64,000 nt of DNA from Lacibacter cauensis (lineage in GTDB: Bacteria; Bacteroidota; Bacteroidia; Chitinophagales; Chitinophagaceae), in contig NZ_VLLE01000005.1 of assembly GCF_007830055.1 (NCBI RefSeq), forward strand, positions 1 through 64,000, in the 5' to 3' direction. Below, piece after piece: positions 27,213 through 36,600 of this stretch. Each line of letters starts with the position of its first letter. The first letter of the stretch is position 1. The position numbers were made by a program, and so were the translations under genes. The notes under the pieces were generated by a model. The model was not told the DNA's origin, made no database searches, and was given only the letters and a program-made list of their open reading frames with translations.

Positions 27213-27439
27213 TTTTGAAAAATATGGAATCGTCAGTAATTGGACAGACGGTTGAATATCAGTTACGAAGAGGCATTTGACAAAGTGCTGCCTCCAGTTC
27301 CGGCAGAGTGTTCGTCAGTTTGGATTAATGATTATAATCATTAAAAGAATAAGTTGTGAGAAGGTACTTGATTTTGCAATATGTCAGGATTTTTTGAGTG
27401 GACCTCTCTCTTCAAAAAATAAGATTTAAAAAAGTAAAC

Positions 27440-28078
27440 ATGAATAAGTTCAAAGAAAAAATTGTTCTGCTGATTTTTTTTGCCTCAATGCTTAGTTGCT
27501 CAGCTTCTAAAAAGAAAATGACAGCCGAAGTAGAAGACAATCTCTTCATTGAAAAGCTATATTTGAAAGATATTGAAATAAGGGAACTGGATGCGAAGAC
27601 TGATACTGTAATATTAGAAAACTACGATAAAGTACACCGGGAACAAATATTTCAATTTCTGGCCGAAAATAAAGTCGTAACAGTGAGAGATAAAATCAGA
27701 GCAGCCTGGATTTTGCAGCATACAGCAGCAAGATTTTGTGATGGAGAATTAACAAGCCTGAGTCCTGAAAACTTTTTGTTAGCTTACAAATTATCATCAA
27801 CAGCACTTGCACAGTTAGAAGCCCAAAAAGATACGTTGACCATCCGGAAAGAAAATATTCCGAGAGTTGTAGCCTTGAATTATGACCGGTATCTTTTATA
27901 CACATTTGGGTATCAAAAATTTGGAACTCAATTTGTATTTGATGATAAAACCAATGAAATGCTGTTGGCACCGATTGATACAACCCTCTCTAATGATGAA
28001 GAAAGAAAAAAATATAACGTTGAATCATTACACGAACTCCTGAATCAATACAAAATGAAATCAATGCCAAAACGTTAG
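27440..28078 (+). CDS. Lipoprotein of unknown function, DUF6624-like
   Basis: The ATG at 27440 gives a lipoprotein signal (MNKFKEKIVLLIFFASMLSC, then SAS). The upstream TTG-like frame from 27398 is not used. The 212-residue mature protein is helical in the middle (DKIRAAWILQHTAARFCDGE, LLAYKLSSTALAQLEAQK), and the C-terminal part has LNYDRYLLYTFGYQKFGTQF with a PIDTTLSNDEERKKYN stretch, recalling DUF6624 (bacterial proteins with a GTQ motif). The assignment is tentative. A strong hairpin terminator follows at 28102. Confidence 0.6.
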   Translation: MNKFKEKIVLLIFFASMLSCSASKKKMTAEVEDNLFIEKLYLKDIEIRELDAKTDTVILENYDKVHREQIFQFLAENKVVTVRDKIRAAWILQHTAARFCDGELTSLSPENFLLAYKLSSTALAQLEAQKDTLTIRKENIPRVVALNYDRYLLYTFGYQKFGTQFVFDDKTNEMLLAPIDTTLSNDEERKKYNVESLHELLNQYKMKSMPKR

Positions 28079-28101
28079 CTGAAGTTAGGTTGATATACCA
28101 G

Positions 28102-28157
28102 AAATGCTTTATCCGGACTTTGAACAGAATAGGTGGATCGGATAAAGCGTTTCTTTT
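28102..28157 (+). terminator. Terminator after the 27440 lipoprotein gene
   Basis: A 10-bp perfect stem (GCTTTATCCG at 28106-28115, CGGATAAAGC at 28139-28148), extended on both sides by AAAT/GTTT pairs, closes a 23-nt loop and is followed by a T-rich tract. Confidence 0.75.
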
Positions 28158-28347
28158 TGCATACGAAAGAATAATGGCCTCATGTTAGTGTAATTCTTAT
28201 ACACATGCAATAGGATCGAAATAGGAAAAGTTTATTCGATAAATAATAGACAATTTTATTTTCTGTTGGATAGTATTCATTACTTTTTGACCAGTGTTCT
28301 TGTGAAAAGCAAATTGCACGAGTGAATGCATTTCAATATTTCTACCG

Positions 28348-28394
28348 AAATTAACTTAAGTTAATTTTTTCTGTCCTGCAATCAACTATTCTTG
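28348..28394 (+). promoter_or_regulatory. TTAAC-N4-GTTAA operator (copy C) and -7 box
   Basis: The most symmetric copy: a 20-bp perfect palindrome at 28348-28367 with core TTAAC-TTAA-GTTAA (28351-28364). TATTCTTG at 28387-28394 fits TAnnTTTG with one mismatch and starts 29.5 nt from the centre, as in copies A and B. It precedes the beta-helix protein gene (ATG 28422). Confidence 0.75.
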
Positions 28395-28421
28395 TCGCAT
28401 TCATTGATCAAACCTGAATGC

Positions 28422-30908
28422 ATGAAAAATATAAGCTTAACAGCTGCTTGTAGATCTTTTATTTTGTTGACAGCTTTCCTGCTGTTTGTCTCTCTAAATA
28501 CTTCATATGCTCAGACCATTCGCTACGTTGATGCTGCCCGGCCTGATAATGCCGGTGCAGGTACAAGTTGGGCAACTGCAAAAAAAGATCTGCAGGCTGC
28601 TATTATTGCGGCTGTAGCAGGTGATCAGATCTGGGTGAAAGCGGGTACCTATTTACCTACACACGATGCATTCGGCAGTACAACGCCTGCGAACAATCGG
28701 GATAAATGTTTTATGTTGAAAGACGGCGTAAAGGTCTACGGTGGATTTGCAGGCACAGAAACCCAGTTGAATCAACGAAACTGGAAACTGAATGTAACAA
28801 CACTGAGCGGTGATTTGGGTGTTGTCAATACGCTTACCGATAATGCCTATCATGTGGTGTTGAGTATTAATCTTACCAGCGCATCTGTACTTGATGGGTT
28901 TACCGTAACGAAGGGTTATGCTACTGCACCTGGTCTTTCCAGGATTACAGTAGGCAGCCGTGTGATCGACCGTTTTAAAGGGGGCGGTATTTTTAATTCC
29001 AATGCGGCAACACAGTTTGCGAATCTTACAATAACACAAAACAGTGCCGACTGTACTGATATGAACGACGATTCCTGGGGTGCAGGGATGGTGAGTGAGC
29101 TATCCACTTCAACTTTTACAGATTGTTTATTTCTATCCAATTCATTTTTAGCCGGCGGGGGAAGTTTTGGTGTATTTGGTGCCGGTTTACTGATTTCCGG
29201 TTCGCCAGCTCAGACGTTAACACGTTGCGTTTTTGCCAACAACTCGGGTGGTTCGGGTTTTCTTGATGGTTCACGTGGCGGCGGTTTTTACATGGATGCC
29301 GGTTCACACACAATCAGCAATTGTATTTTTTATGGCAATACTGCAGACAACGGGGCCGGTATGATGGCGGGTGGTGCAGAATTTAATACATCAAACTTTG
29401 TGAACTGTACGTTTGCCAATAACAGCTCCCGATTTGCAGGGACAGCTTATTCGGGTTTTACAGATGCAGTATTTAGGAATTGTATTTTCTGGAATAATAC
29501 TCCAACGACCAGCAGTGTAGCAGGGCGTAATGAAATCTACAGTCAGGAAACCCGTTCTCAATACTGGCCTACATTCAACAATTGCATTATCCGTGATGCA
29601 ACAGGTTCACCCTTGAGTGTAACCAATACTGTCACAAGTAATGTACTCAATGGAAATCCCTTGTTTGTAAATTACAACGATGGCGACGGAGCGGACAATG
29701 TGTGGGGTACAGCTGATGACGGGCTGCGCTTGCAATGCAGTTCGCCTGCAGTTGGTTCGGGCACCGGTACAACACCAACAACTGATTTCTTAGGATTGAC
29801 AAGAACAACAGTACTTGATATCGGAGCCTACGAAGGAGAACATGCAAACAGTTCTGTAAGTCCGCTTGCAACAGCACAAACGACCGTGCAGCTTGCTGTA
29901 ACAGGAACAGGTGTAACAAACTTTTCAAATTGTTCCAATCTTGTTGCCTCTATTCAATCTGGTGCTCCTTACACTGTAACAGGAACAGTGACTTCAACGG
30001 TATGGATACAGGGCACACAACCTGCAGGTCATGTACGCAGACATTATGAGATAACGCCCTCGACTAACGCAGCTGCTGCAACATCCCGGGTGACCCTGTA
30101 TTTTACACAGGCTGATTTTGATGCTTTCAATAACCAGGTTCCTGCACCTTCTTCAAAATTACCAATGAACAGTGCAGACGCTACCGGTAAACAAAATCTG
30201 TTAGTAGAAAAAAGAGCAGGCGTAAGCAGCAACGGAACAGGGTTGCCGCCAACTTATACAGGTGCGATTACAACCATCAATCCTAATGATGCGGATATTG
30301 TATGGAACAGTACTGCATCGAGATGGGAAGTAGCCTTTGATGTAACAGGCTTCAGCGGATTTTTTGTTAAAACGGTATCCGCAACGCTTCCACTCACATT
30401 GGTCGATCTCGGGGTGAAGCGTATGCAACAATGCAATACCCTTCAATGGCAAACAAAGGATGAAATCAATACCAATTATTTTGAGATTGAATCATCTGTT
30501 GACGGGAATGTATTTACTACGAAAGGAAAGCTGACTGCTGCCGGGGCCAGTAATAATGCTTACCGTTTTACAGATTGTGCAGATGTGGGATCCGTAAACT
30601 ATTATCGTTTGAAAATGATTGATCATGATGGCAGCTGGCTGTATAGTAAACTCGTAAAAGTTGAAGCAGATGTCCACGCAAAAGCTGTTACTGTCTTTCC
30701 GACAATTACCAGTAGTTATGTAACAATTCAACTAGCAGACAGATCCAATGTCGGTACCGTTGTCCGTGTAATTGATGTTAGTGGGAAAATCCATAAACAG
30801 ATACGCATTGCGGATTTACAAACAAGGTTACATGTACATGATCTGAAAAAAGGAGTGTATATCCTTCAATTCGCTAACGGTTATACTGAAAAAATCATTG
30901 TTCATTAA
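28422..30908 (+). CDS. Secreted right-handed beta-helix protein with T9SS sorting domain
   Basis: The ATG at 28422 gives a signal peptide (MKNISLTAACRSFILLTAFLLFVSLNTSYAQ). The 828-residue product starts with the choice-of-anchor-type beta-helix signature RYVDAARPDNAGAGTSWATAKKDLQAAI and continues with parallel beta-helix turns, each roughly 20-25 residues with Asn/Cys ladders (FANLTITQNSADC, TDCLFLSNSFL, RCVFANNSGG, NCIFYGNTADNGAG). A linker with CHU-like repeats follows, and the last 80 residues form a type A T9SS sorting domain (VFPTITSSYVTIQL, VIDVSGKI, KGVYILQFANGYTEKIIVH). It is a surface or exported protein; no catalytic residues are evident. The promoter has TTAAC copy C. Confidence 0.85.
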   Translation: MKNISLTAACRSFILLTAFLLFVSLNTSYAQTIRYVDAARPDNAGAGTSWATAKKDLQAAIIAAVAGDQIWVKAGTYLPTHDAFGSTTPANNRDKCFMLKDGVKVYGGFAGTETQLNQRNWKLNVTTLSGDLGVVNTLTDNAYHVVLSINLTSASVLDGFTVTKGYATAPGLSRITVGSRVIDRFKGGGIFNSNAATQFANLTITQNSADCTDMNDDSWGAGMVSELSTSTFTDCLFLSNSFLAGGGSFGVFGAGLLISGSPAQTLTRCVFANNSGGSGFLDGSRGGGFYMDAGSHTISNCIFYGNTADNGAGMMAGGAEFNTSNFVNCTFANNSSRFAGTAYSGFTDAVFRNCIFWNNTPTTSSVAGRNEIYSQETRSQYWPTFNNCIIRDATGSPLSVTNTVTSNVLNGNPLFVNYNDGDGADNVWGTADDGLRLQCSSPAVGSGTGTTPTTDFLGLTRTTVLDIGAYEGEHANSSVSPLATAQTTVQLAVTGTGVTNFSNCSNLVASIQSGAPYTVTGTVTSTVWIQGTQPAGHVRRHYEITPSTNAAAATSRVTLYFTQADFDAFNNQVPAPSSKLPMNSADATGKQNLLVEKRAGVSSNGTGLPPTYTGAITTINPNDADIVWNSTASRWEVAFDVTGFSGFFVKTVSATLPLTLVDLGVKRMQQCNTLQWQTKDEINTNYFEIESSVDGNVFTTKGKLTAAGASNNAYRFTDCADVGSVNYYRLKMIDHDGSWLYSKLVKVEADVHAKAVTVFPTITSSYVTIQLADRSNVGTVVRVIDVSGKIHKQIRIADLQTRLHVHDLKKGVYILQFANGYTEKIIVH

Positions 30909-31633
30909 GGACACAGATTATAACCTGATGTATAACCGACATCCTGTTCTTGTTTGTAAAATGTAACGTGTCGTCGGCAGAAAATTTCATTATATTGATT
31001 GTATCCGATAGTGAATAAATGTGAGAGCATCCAGTGGCGGTTGATCTGAAACCAGTCATCAATATCGCCGGATACAAAAACTAAATATACCATCTGACGG
31101 AACTGAAATTGCCGGTAGCAAATGATATGCAAAACAATTTAACAGGTATTTTAGTGGAGAGGGGGGGAATGAATGAATTCGTAATTTGATAAAGTTTCCG
31201 GTCACTTAATTGGTCATTGTGGTTTATTGCAGTTAAGAGTATACGGTCTGATCGAACTGGAAGTTGGTTATTCGATCTTGCCGGTTTTTTTTGTACAAAG
31301 GATATGCAACGGAAGCTGCCATCAAATGTAAAGCGCATGCATTTGAATATTTGCTTTCTTCATCTTTGGTTTCAATCATTGGTCTGTCGAATACAGCAGT
31401 ACAAAAAGTAGCGTGAAAAATGAGGATGACTTTGGATAAGACGACGGTATACAGTGAAAACAAAGTAAACATCTTCGGGGTGTGCATTTAAGCTAATCTT
31501 CCTTATTACTAAAGTTGGGTATTCCGAACCCCTTTAGCGGAACATACTAATTCTGATTTGTTATCTGACCGAAATAAACTACAAAAGCACCGTTCCATTT
31601 GGAACGGTGCTTTTGTATACTGACTTCCATTGA
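30909..31633. other. Non-coding gap between convergent genes
   Basis: 725 nt. Several short minus-strand ORFs (for example 30905-31132 and 31233-31487) have protein-like stretches but no recognised motif and are broken by frame changes; they may be remains of a decayed gene. The right end holds the terminator at 31580. Confidence 0.4.
31580..31617. terminator. Strong bidirectional terminator
   Basis: A 17-bp perfect stem (31580-31596 with 31601-31617) and a 4-nt loop ATTT, with A/T-rich ends on both sides. It follows the minus-strand lipoprotein gene (31634-32032) and could also stop any transcript coming from the left. Confidence 0.85.
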
Positions 31634-32032
31634 TCAGAAAACATGGATGATGTTGCCGAATTGAATTCGTCCGGTTGCGTCAGCGGTTTGCGTAACAGTC
31701 TTTTTTAACTCCGTTCCGATGTAAAGTTTTGCTGTTGCTGTTTGACCGGTTACGCCAACTGTACTTGTACTGGTTGTACTGGCAGTAAGTGTTGCTGATT
31801 GCATCCCTGTACCTGCCGTGAAGGATTTATTCCAGGGTAATGATACATTTGTTAATGTTTGAAAATTACCTGTTTCATCGGTGAATACAATATTTAGTTT
31901 ACCTGTGTAGTTGCCGGTGATTTCATAACGGACAGCCCGGCTTTCCTGATTGTTGTTTTGATTGTCCTTTTTACATGATGCCAAAATGATCGCAAGCATT
32001 GCGATAACGGAAAGACTCTTCAATACTTTCAT
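31634..32032 (-). CDS. Small lipoprotein, MmpS-like fold (paralogue of the gene at 14366)
   Basis: 132 residues with a lipoprotein signal (MKVLKSLSVIAMLAIILASC, then KKDN). The mature part is beta-rich and Thr/Ser-rich: VRYEITGNYTGKLNIVFTDETG, LTNVSLPWNKSF, ATAKLYIGTELKKTVTQTAD. It shares YxI, ..T(D/N)ETG, LTN..LP and the late strand with the protein at 14366. It lies 52 nt behind the b-type cytochrome gene on the same strand, so both are probably one operon under TTAAC copy D. A strong hairpin terminator follows at 31580. Confidence 0.75.
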   Translation of the reverse strand: MKVLKSLSVIAMLAIILASCKKDNQNNNQESRAVRYEITGNYTGKLNIVFTDETGNFQTLTNVSLPWNKSFTAGTGMQSATLTASTTSTSTVGVTGQTATAKLYIGTELKKTVTQTADATGRIQFGNIIHVF

Positions 32033-32084
32033 AACTGTTTGTTGTAGGAGTTTATAATTGTGGTTAAATAATTGTACTTAGTGT

Positions 32085-32687
32085 TTAAAAAATATGATAG
32101 GGGGCGGGAAGAGGCAAACCCTGGAAGCCGTTGGTAAGTCCACACAGAACTGCAAACGCAACCAGTATACCGGTAATAGCCAACAGGTTTGCTTGTACAG
32201 GAACTGAAATGCCAGCGATGGTTCTGCGCATTCGTTGTGCGTGGATCGCTGCGAAATGAATAAAGAAAGCGGCAATCGCTAAAGCATAATAAGGAATGAA
32301 GAACAGATTGACCGGAAAACTGTTAAGACCCGCAGCTCCAAAATATATATTGGTATCAAGCTGTAAAACAAATCTGCCTGCCATTACTGCTCCAACATGT
32401 ATGATCAGAAATATTGCCAGATAGAAGCCCGACCATGCCTGCCACCGGGCATAACCTGTCCATTCTTTTTTTTGTTTGCTGAGTAAAAGGCGTAAACCGG
32501 AAATGATCTGTACTGTTACAGCCACCAGCAACACCGTTTCAACAAAGATATTCCTGTACACTTTGCGGAATTGACCCATAACGGTAAGATGAATATCTGC
32601 ACCCATTAAACTGCATAGGTGATTGAACAGGTGGATGCCTACAAATGATGCAAGGACTAAACCGGAGCTTCGGTGCAGTTTTTTCAT
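32085..32687 (-). CDS. Five-helix membrane protein, b-type cytochrome/SdhC-like
   Basis: 200 residues, starting MKKLHRSSGLVLASFVG at 32687. Five hydrophobic segments are visible, and conserved His residues in HLFNHLCSLMG, LIIHVGAVMAGR and FFIHFAAIHAQR could be heme axial ligands, as in succinate dehydrogenase cytochrome b558-type anchors. No flavoprotein or Fe-S subunit is next to it, so it is not a complete succinate dehydrogenase; it may be a stand-alone heme electron carrier or a membrane protein of similar fold. Operator copy D stands 30 nt before the start. Confidence 0.7.
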   Translation of the reverse strand: MKKLHRSSGLVLASFVGIHLFNHLCSLMGADIHLTVMGQFRKVYRNIFVETVLLVAVTVQIISGLRLLLSKQKKEWTGYARWQAWSGFYLAIFLIIHVGAVMAGRFVLQLDTNIYFGAAGLNSFPVNLFFIPYYALAIAAFFIHFAAIHAQRMRRTIAGISVPVQANLLAITGILVAFAVLCGLTNGFQGLPLPAPYHIF

Positions 32688-32691
32688 AGTG

Positions 32692-32740
32692 TAAACTTCT
32701 GCAATACGGTGGTGCTAAAAATTAACTTTAGTTAATTTTT
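32692..32740 (-). promoter_or_regulatory. TTAAC-N4-GTTAA operator (copy D) and weak -7 box
   Basis: Inverted repeats of 11 bp with a 2-nt centre occupy 32717-32740; the core TTAAC-TTTA-GTTAA is at 32722-32735 (centre 32728.5). On the minus strand, GAAGTTTA at 32699-32692 begins 29.5 nt away, matching TAnnTTTG only at the A and the three T positions. It precedes the cytochrome b-like gene (start 32687). Confidence 0.6.
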
Positions 32741-33411
32741 GCTAATACAAGTGTTGTCTTAGTGTTTTATAGTTTCGATAGTTTATTTGAATAAAAGACA
32801 ATAATCGCTTGTAAATTGAAAGGATGTTTTAAAGCATATCGATTCTTAAGATTTTGTCACGATGAACTTTGCTGTATTCTCAGCAATAAAGGAGTGGATG
32901 ATTTGAAAGAATTCATAAAAATTACTGGCAGTATAACCAAAGTATTTTCCAATATGGTTTAAATCAAAAACTGAAATGTTTCTCTTATCAGATAGATTAT
33001 CACTATCTGTAAATTGACATATATACTTTATTCTGGTAGTTTAGTAAAAACTCGGATGACAATAAAACCTACAACCCAATTAAGGTCAACAAATAAGTTG
33101 ACTTTTTATTTGCTAGAAAATACCAATTCAATCTGTCCTAAATGTTTTTAAGAAACGCATATAAGAAGTTCGATGGACTGATATCATTTTAACTGCAAAA
33201 AATGAAAGTATTTTTACGTGCAAAATGTTCTTATATTTGAATCAATATCACACAAATGAGCCTCCAGAAGCTGTAGCGTTGTGATGAAATGCTTTTAGTG
33301 AGTCATTTAGTGAGTCGTAAAATTTTGGCCTTATAACAGTTTGATTATTAATAAGTTATAACGATTTTAGTAGGAGCCGTCCGGTCCGCAAAAATCTGAA
33401 CAAAGAGAGAT

Positions 33412-33446
33412 AAAACCGCTTAGAACATGCATTCTAAGCGGTTTTT
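33412..33446. terminator. Terminator hairpin in the 33.4-kb region
   Basis: A 14-bp perfect stem (33412-33425 with 33432-33445) and a 6-nt loop CATGCA, with T-rich DNA to the right and A-rich DNA to the left. It may serve the hybrid regulator read from the right (its gene ends at 33659), a plus-strand small RNA from the left, or both. Confidence 0.7.
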
Positions 33447-33658
33447 CTTTTATAGCCAGTCCAAAACTGACCATCTATTTGCAATCTGCTCGGTTAGCAA
33501 ACAATTGTTCAAAAAGCTGCTAACCGAATGAAGGAATCCTGATGGCGTTAGATGCGTTAAGCATTATCCATTTGATTAGAAAATGCAAAAGCTGGCTTAC
33601 CTTCTTTCTAAAGTGAAGGCTATCTGCATGGATTACTCATGGATAAACAAGTATGTTG

Positions 33659-36600
33659 TTATCTTTTTTTATTGCGCATTTTGGCAATATACTCCGATGG
33701 CAACATGTTAAATTTTGCTTTGAATGATTTTGCAAAGTAATTAGGCGTAGAGAAACCTACGGAATAGGCTATTTCTGCAATGGTAAGTTCACTTGTTTCC
33801 AGTAAGTGCGCAGCTTTATCAAGCTTTACCGAACGTATAAATTCTACCGGCGTTTGGCCAGTGAGTTCAAGCAACTTGCTGTACAATGTGCTTCTGCTCA
33901 TCCCAACATGTTTACTTAAGTTTTCAACAGATAGTTGCGTGTCTGTAAGATTATTTTCTATGTAAAGAACAATTGTTTGAATGAGCTTTTCTGCAGATGA
34001 TTCAACTTCGGCTTTTTGCGGAAGAACTTCCACTCTTTTTAAATAGGTATTCTTCAGCGTGTCGTTTAAGAGCAAAAGGTTTTTAATTTTAGCATGCAGC
34101 ACCTCAAAATTGAAAGGCTTTGTAATGTAGTCACTGGCTCCTGTTTTCAAGCCTTTAATCTGGCTTTTCTCTTCTGTTAATGCTGTTAAAAGAATGACCG
34201 GTATATGGCTTGTTCGTTTATCGGCTTTAATTTTTTTACAGAGTTCAATACCATCCATATGCGGCATGCTGATGTCGCTTACAATCAAGCTAGGATGAAC
34301 GGCTAAAGCCTTTTGCCATCCTTCCATCCCGTTTGTTGCTTCAATAACTTTATAATTTAAACGGAGGTTCTCTTTTAAATAAAAGCGGAAATCATCATTG
34401 TCTTCTACCAGTAACACGGTTGGCATTGTTGCTGCGTCTTGTGTATTGGTATTAATTGTAATGTCTTCATCAGTCTTATTTACGTCTTCCTCAGTGGTAA
34501 ACGTGAGTATTTCTCCAGGCTTTTCTGTTTTTTGTGACGCAGGAAGTTCCGTATAAGGAATCTGAATGACGAAGGTGCTTCCTTTTCCCGGTTCACTTTC
34601 TACTGTAATTGTTCCACCATGCATCCGTATAAATTCCTTGGTAATTGAAAGCCCGATGCCTGAGCCCTGGTTAAGAATAGAAGCTGCAGTATTGTTCTGG
34701 AAAAAGCGTTCGAAAATGACCTCTTGTTTATCGTGAGGTATCCCAATTCCGGTGTCTTGTACTTTCATTGAAATAAGTGTAGAGTTCGTTTCCTGGTTAT
34801 ATATTTCCTTCTCAATTTCAAACCGGATACTACCTCCTTCAAGCGTAAACTTGAATGCATTGGATAAAAGATTGAACAGTATACGCTCTGTTTTATCGTG
34901 GTCAAATACTGTATGAAATTGTTCTGTATTACTTGTAAAACTGAAGTCAATTTTCTTTCTTTCAGATAAGTCTAGAAAGGAATCGTATACTTCTTTTAAA
35001 AATGAAATCAGCTCGCCTTCTTTTGGTTGCAGTTTTAGTTCCTGTTCTTCCATCTTCCGGAAGTCGAGTAATTGGTTTACCAGGTTTAACAAACGTTTGC
35101 CGTTTCGTTTGATCATGTTTAACTGAAGACGAAACGTATTGTTTTTTTCTTGCTCAATAAGACTGTCAACAGGGCCAAGTATCAATGAAATCGGTGTTCT
35201 GAATTCATGACTAAGGTTTGTGAGGAATTTCAGTTTTAACTGATCCAGTTCATGTATTCGTTCTGCTTCTTTACGTTCCTGTTCTGCACGAAAACTTTCC
35301 TGCTCGAGTAAAAACTTTCTTCTGATTTTTTCCACACTTCTGTGACGAAAATAAATGAGTGCGCCAACAATCAGTAATGTGTAAAAGAAGTAAGCATAAA
35401 TTGTTTGCCAAAAAGGCGGGCGAACATATATTTTTATAGATGTTCCTTTGGTATTCCAAACGCCGTTATTATTACTTGCTCTTACACGGAAAATATATTT
35501 GCCCGGAGATATGTTGGTGTATGAAACAGTTGAAGCATTGCCAATATTGATCCAGTCTTTATCAAATCCTTCAAGTTTGTATTCGTACTGGTTCTGTTCT
35601 GGGGCTGTAAAGTTTAAACCCACAAAGGATAGTGCAAAATTTTGTTTATAATCAAGGGTTATTTCAGTGGCCGTTGTGATGTTTTCTTTTATCGGTCCGT
35701 TTTCAGAAGGGACAACTGACCTGTTTGAAATTTTAAGATCGGTAATGATTACAGGGGGGATTGCAGTATTCTTTTTCAGATTTGCAGGGTTGAAATAATT
35801 AAAGCCTTCATGCCCTCCAAAAAACAAATCTCCGTTTTTTAGCCTTAATCCCGATCCCAGAATAAATGTGTTGTGCTGTATGCCATTATGGTAATTATAG
35901 TTATTGATGATTCTTGCTTTTGTATCAAAACTACTCAACCCTTTGTTGGTGCTTATCCATAGCAGGCCATTTTGATCTTCAATAATTTTATAAACGTTGT
36001 TATTTGTCAATCCGTCTTTTTCTGAAAGTGAAACAAATTGCCCATTTTGCTGTTTGAACAAAGCCAATCCTCCGCCAAATGTTCCTGCCCAGATATTTCT
36101 GTTCTTGTCTTCTAACAATGTAAGCACTTTGTCATTCGGTAACTTACTGTTTTGCGTTGTGTAAATACTGAATTTTTTTGATACAGGATTATAAACTGCA
36201 ATACCTCCACCATGTGTAGCAATCCAGATGTTGCCATTTCTCACTTCCACTATATCACGTATGTATGCATTAACGGGTAGGTTGATATCCGTAGGTAACG
36301 TGGGGTGGGGTGTTAACCGGAATACTTGTTCATTTGCATTATTCATAACGAAAATTCCATTTCCATTTGTGCCAATCCACTTGTTGCCTTTTCTATCTTC
36401 TCTGATCGCATAAATTTGATTGGAAGCAATGTCTGATGTTTTGGTTCCCGGCAGCAGCTGTTCATATTTACCGGAAGCCTGGTTGTATATAAAAAGACCG
36501 TCATCAAAAGTTCCGATAAACAGTTCATCATTGCTGGTCATGGTTAATGTAATGATTGCAAGATGTTTACTTTCGGGACGCTTCGATCTGATATTAATTT

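Larger units (their letters stand above)
28079..28421. other. Gap with terminator and operator copy C
   Basis: 343 nt. The left part holds the terminator of the lipoprotein gene, the right part operator copy C and the promoter of the beta-helix gene. No gene was found. Confidence 0.5.
32688..33658. other. Long structured non-coding region
   Basis: 971 nt. It contains operator copy D, a pair of TTTAGTGAGTC repeats (33294-33304 and 33306-33316), the hairpin at 33412-33445, and a second hairpin with the 10-bp stem TCGGTTAGCA (33490-33499) / TGCTAACCGA (33518-33527). No protein gene was recognised, so a small RNA or a scar of a past integration is possible. Confidence 0.45.

Noticed and set aside
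31233-31487. 84-codon minus-strand ORF in the 30.9-31.6 kb gap
   Set aside because: Some protein-like stretches, but no family, no start context, and neighbouring frames are broken; at best a decayed fragment.
33294-33316. TTTAGTGAGTC repeats as a phage attachment site
   Set aside because: No integrase, tRNA or paired second site is present in the window; only the repeats are seen.
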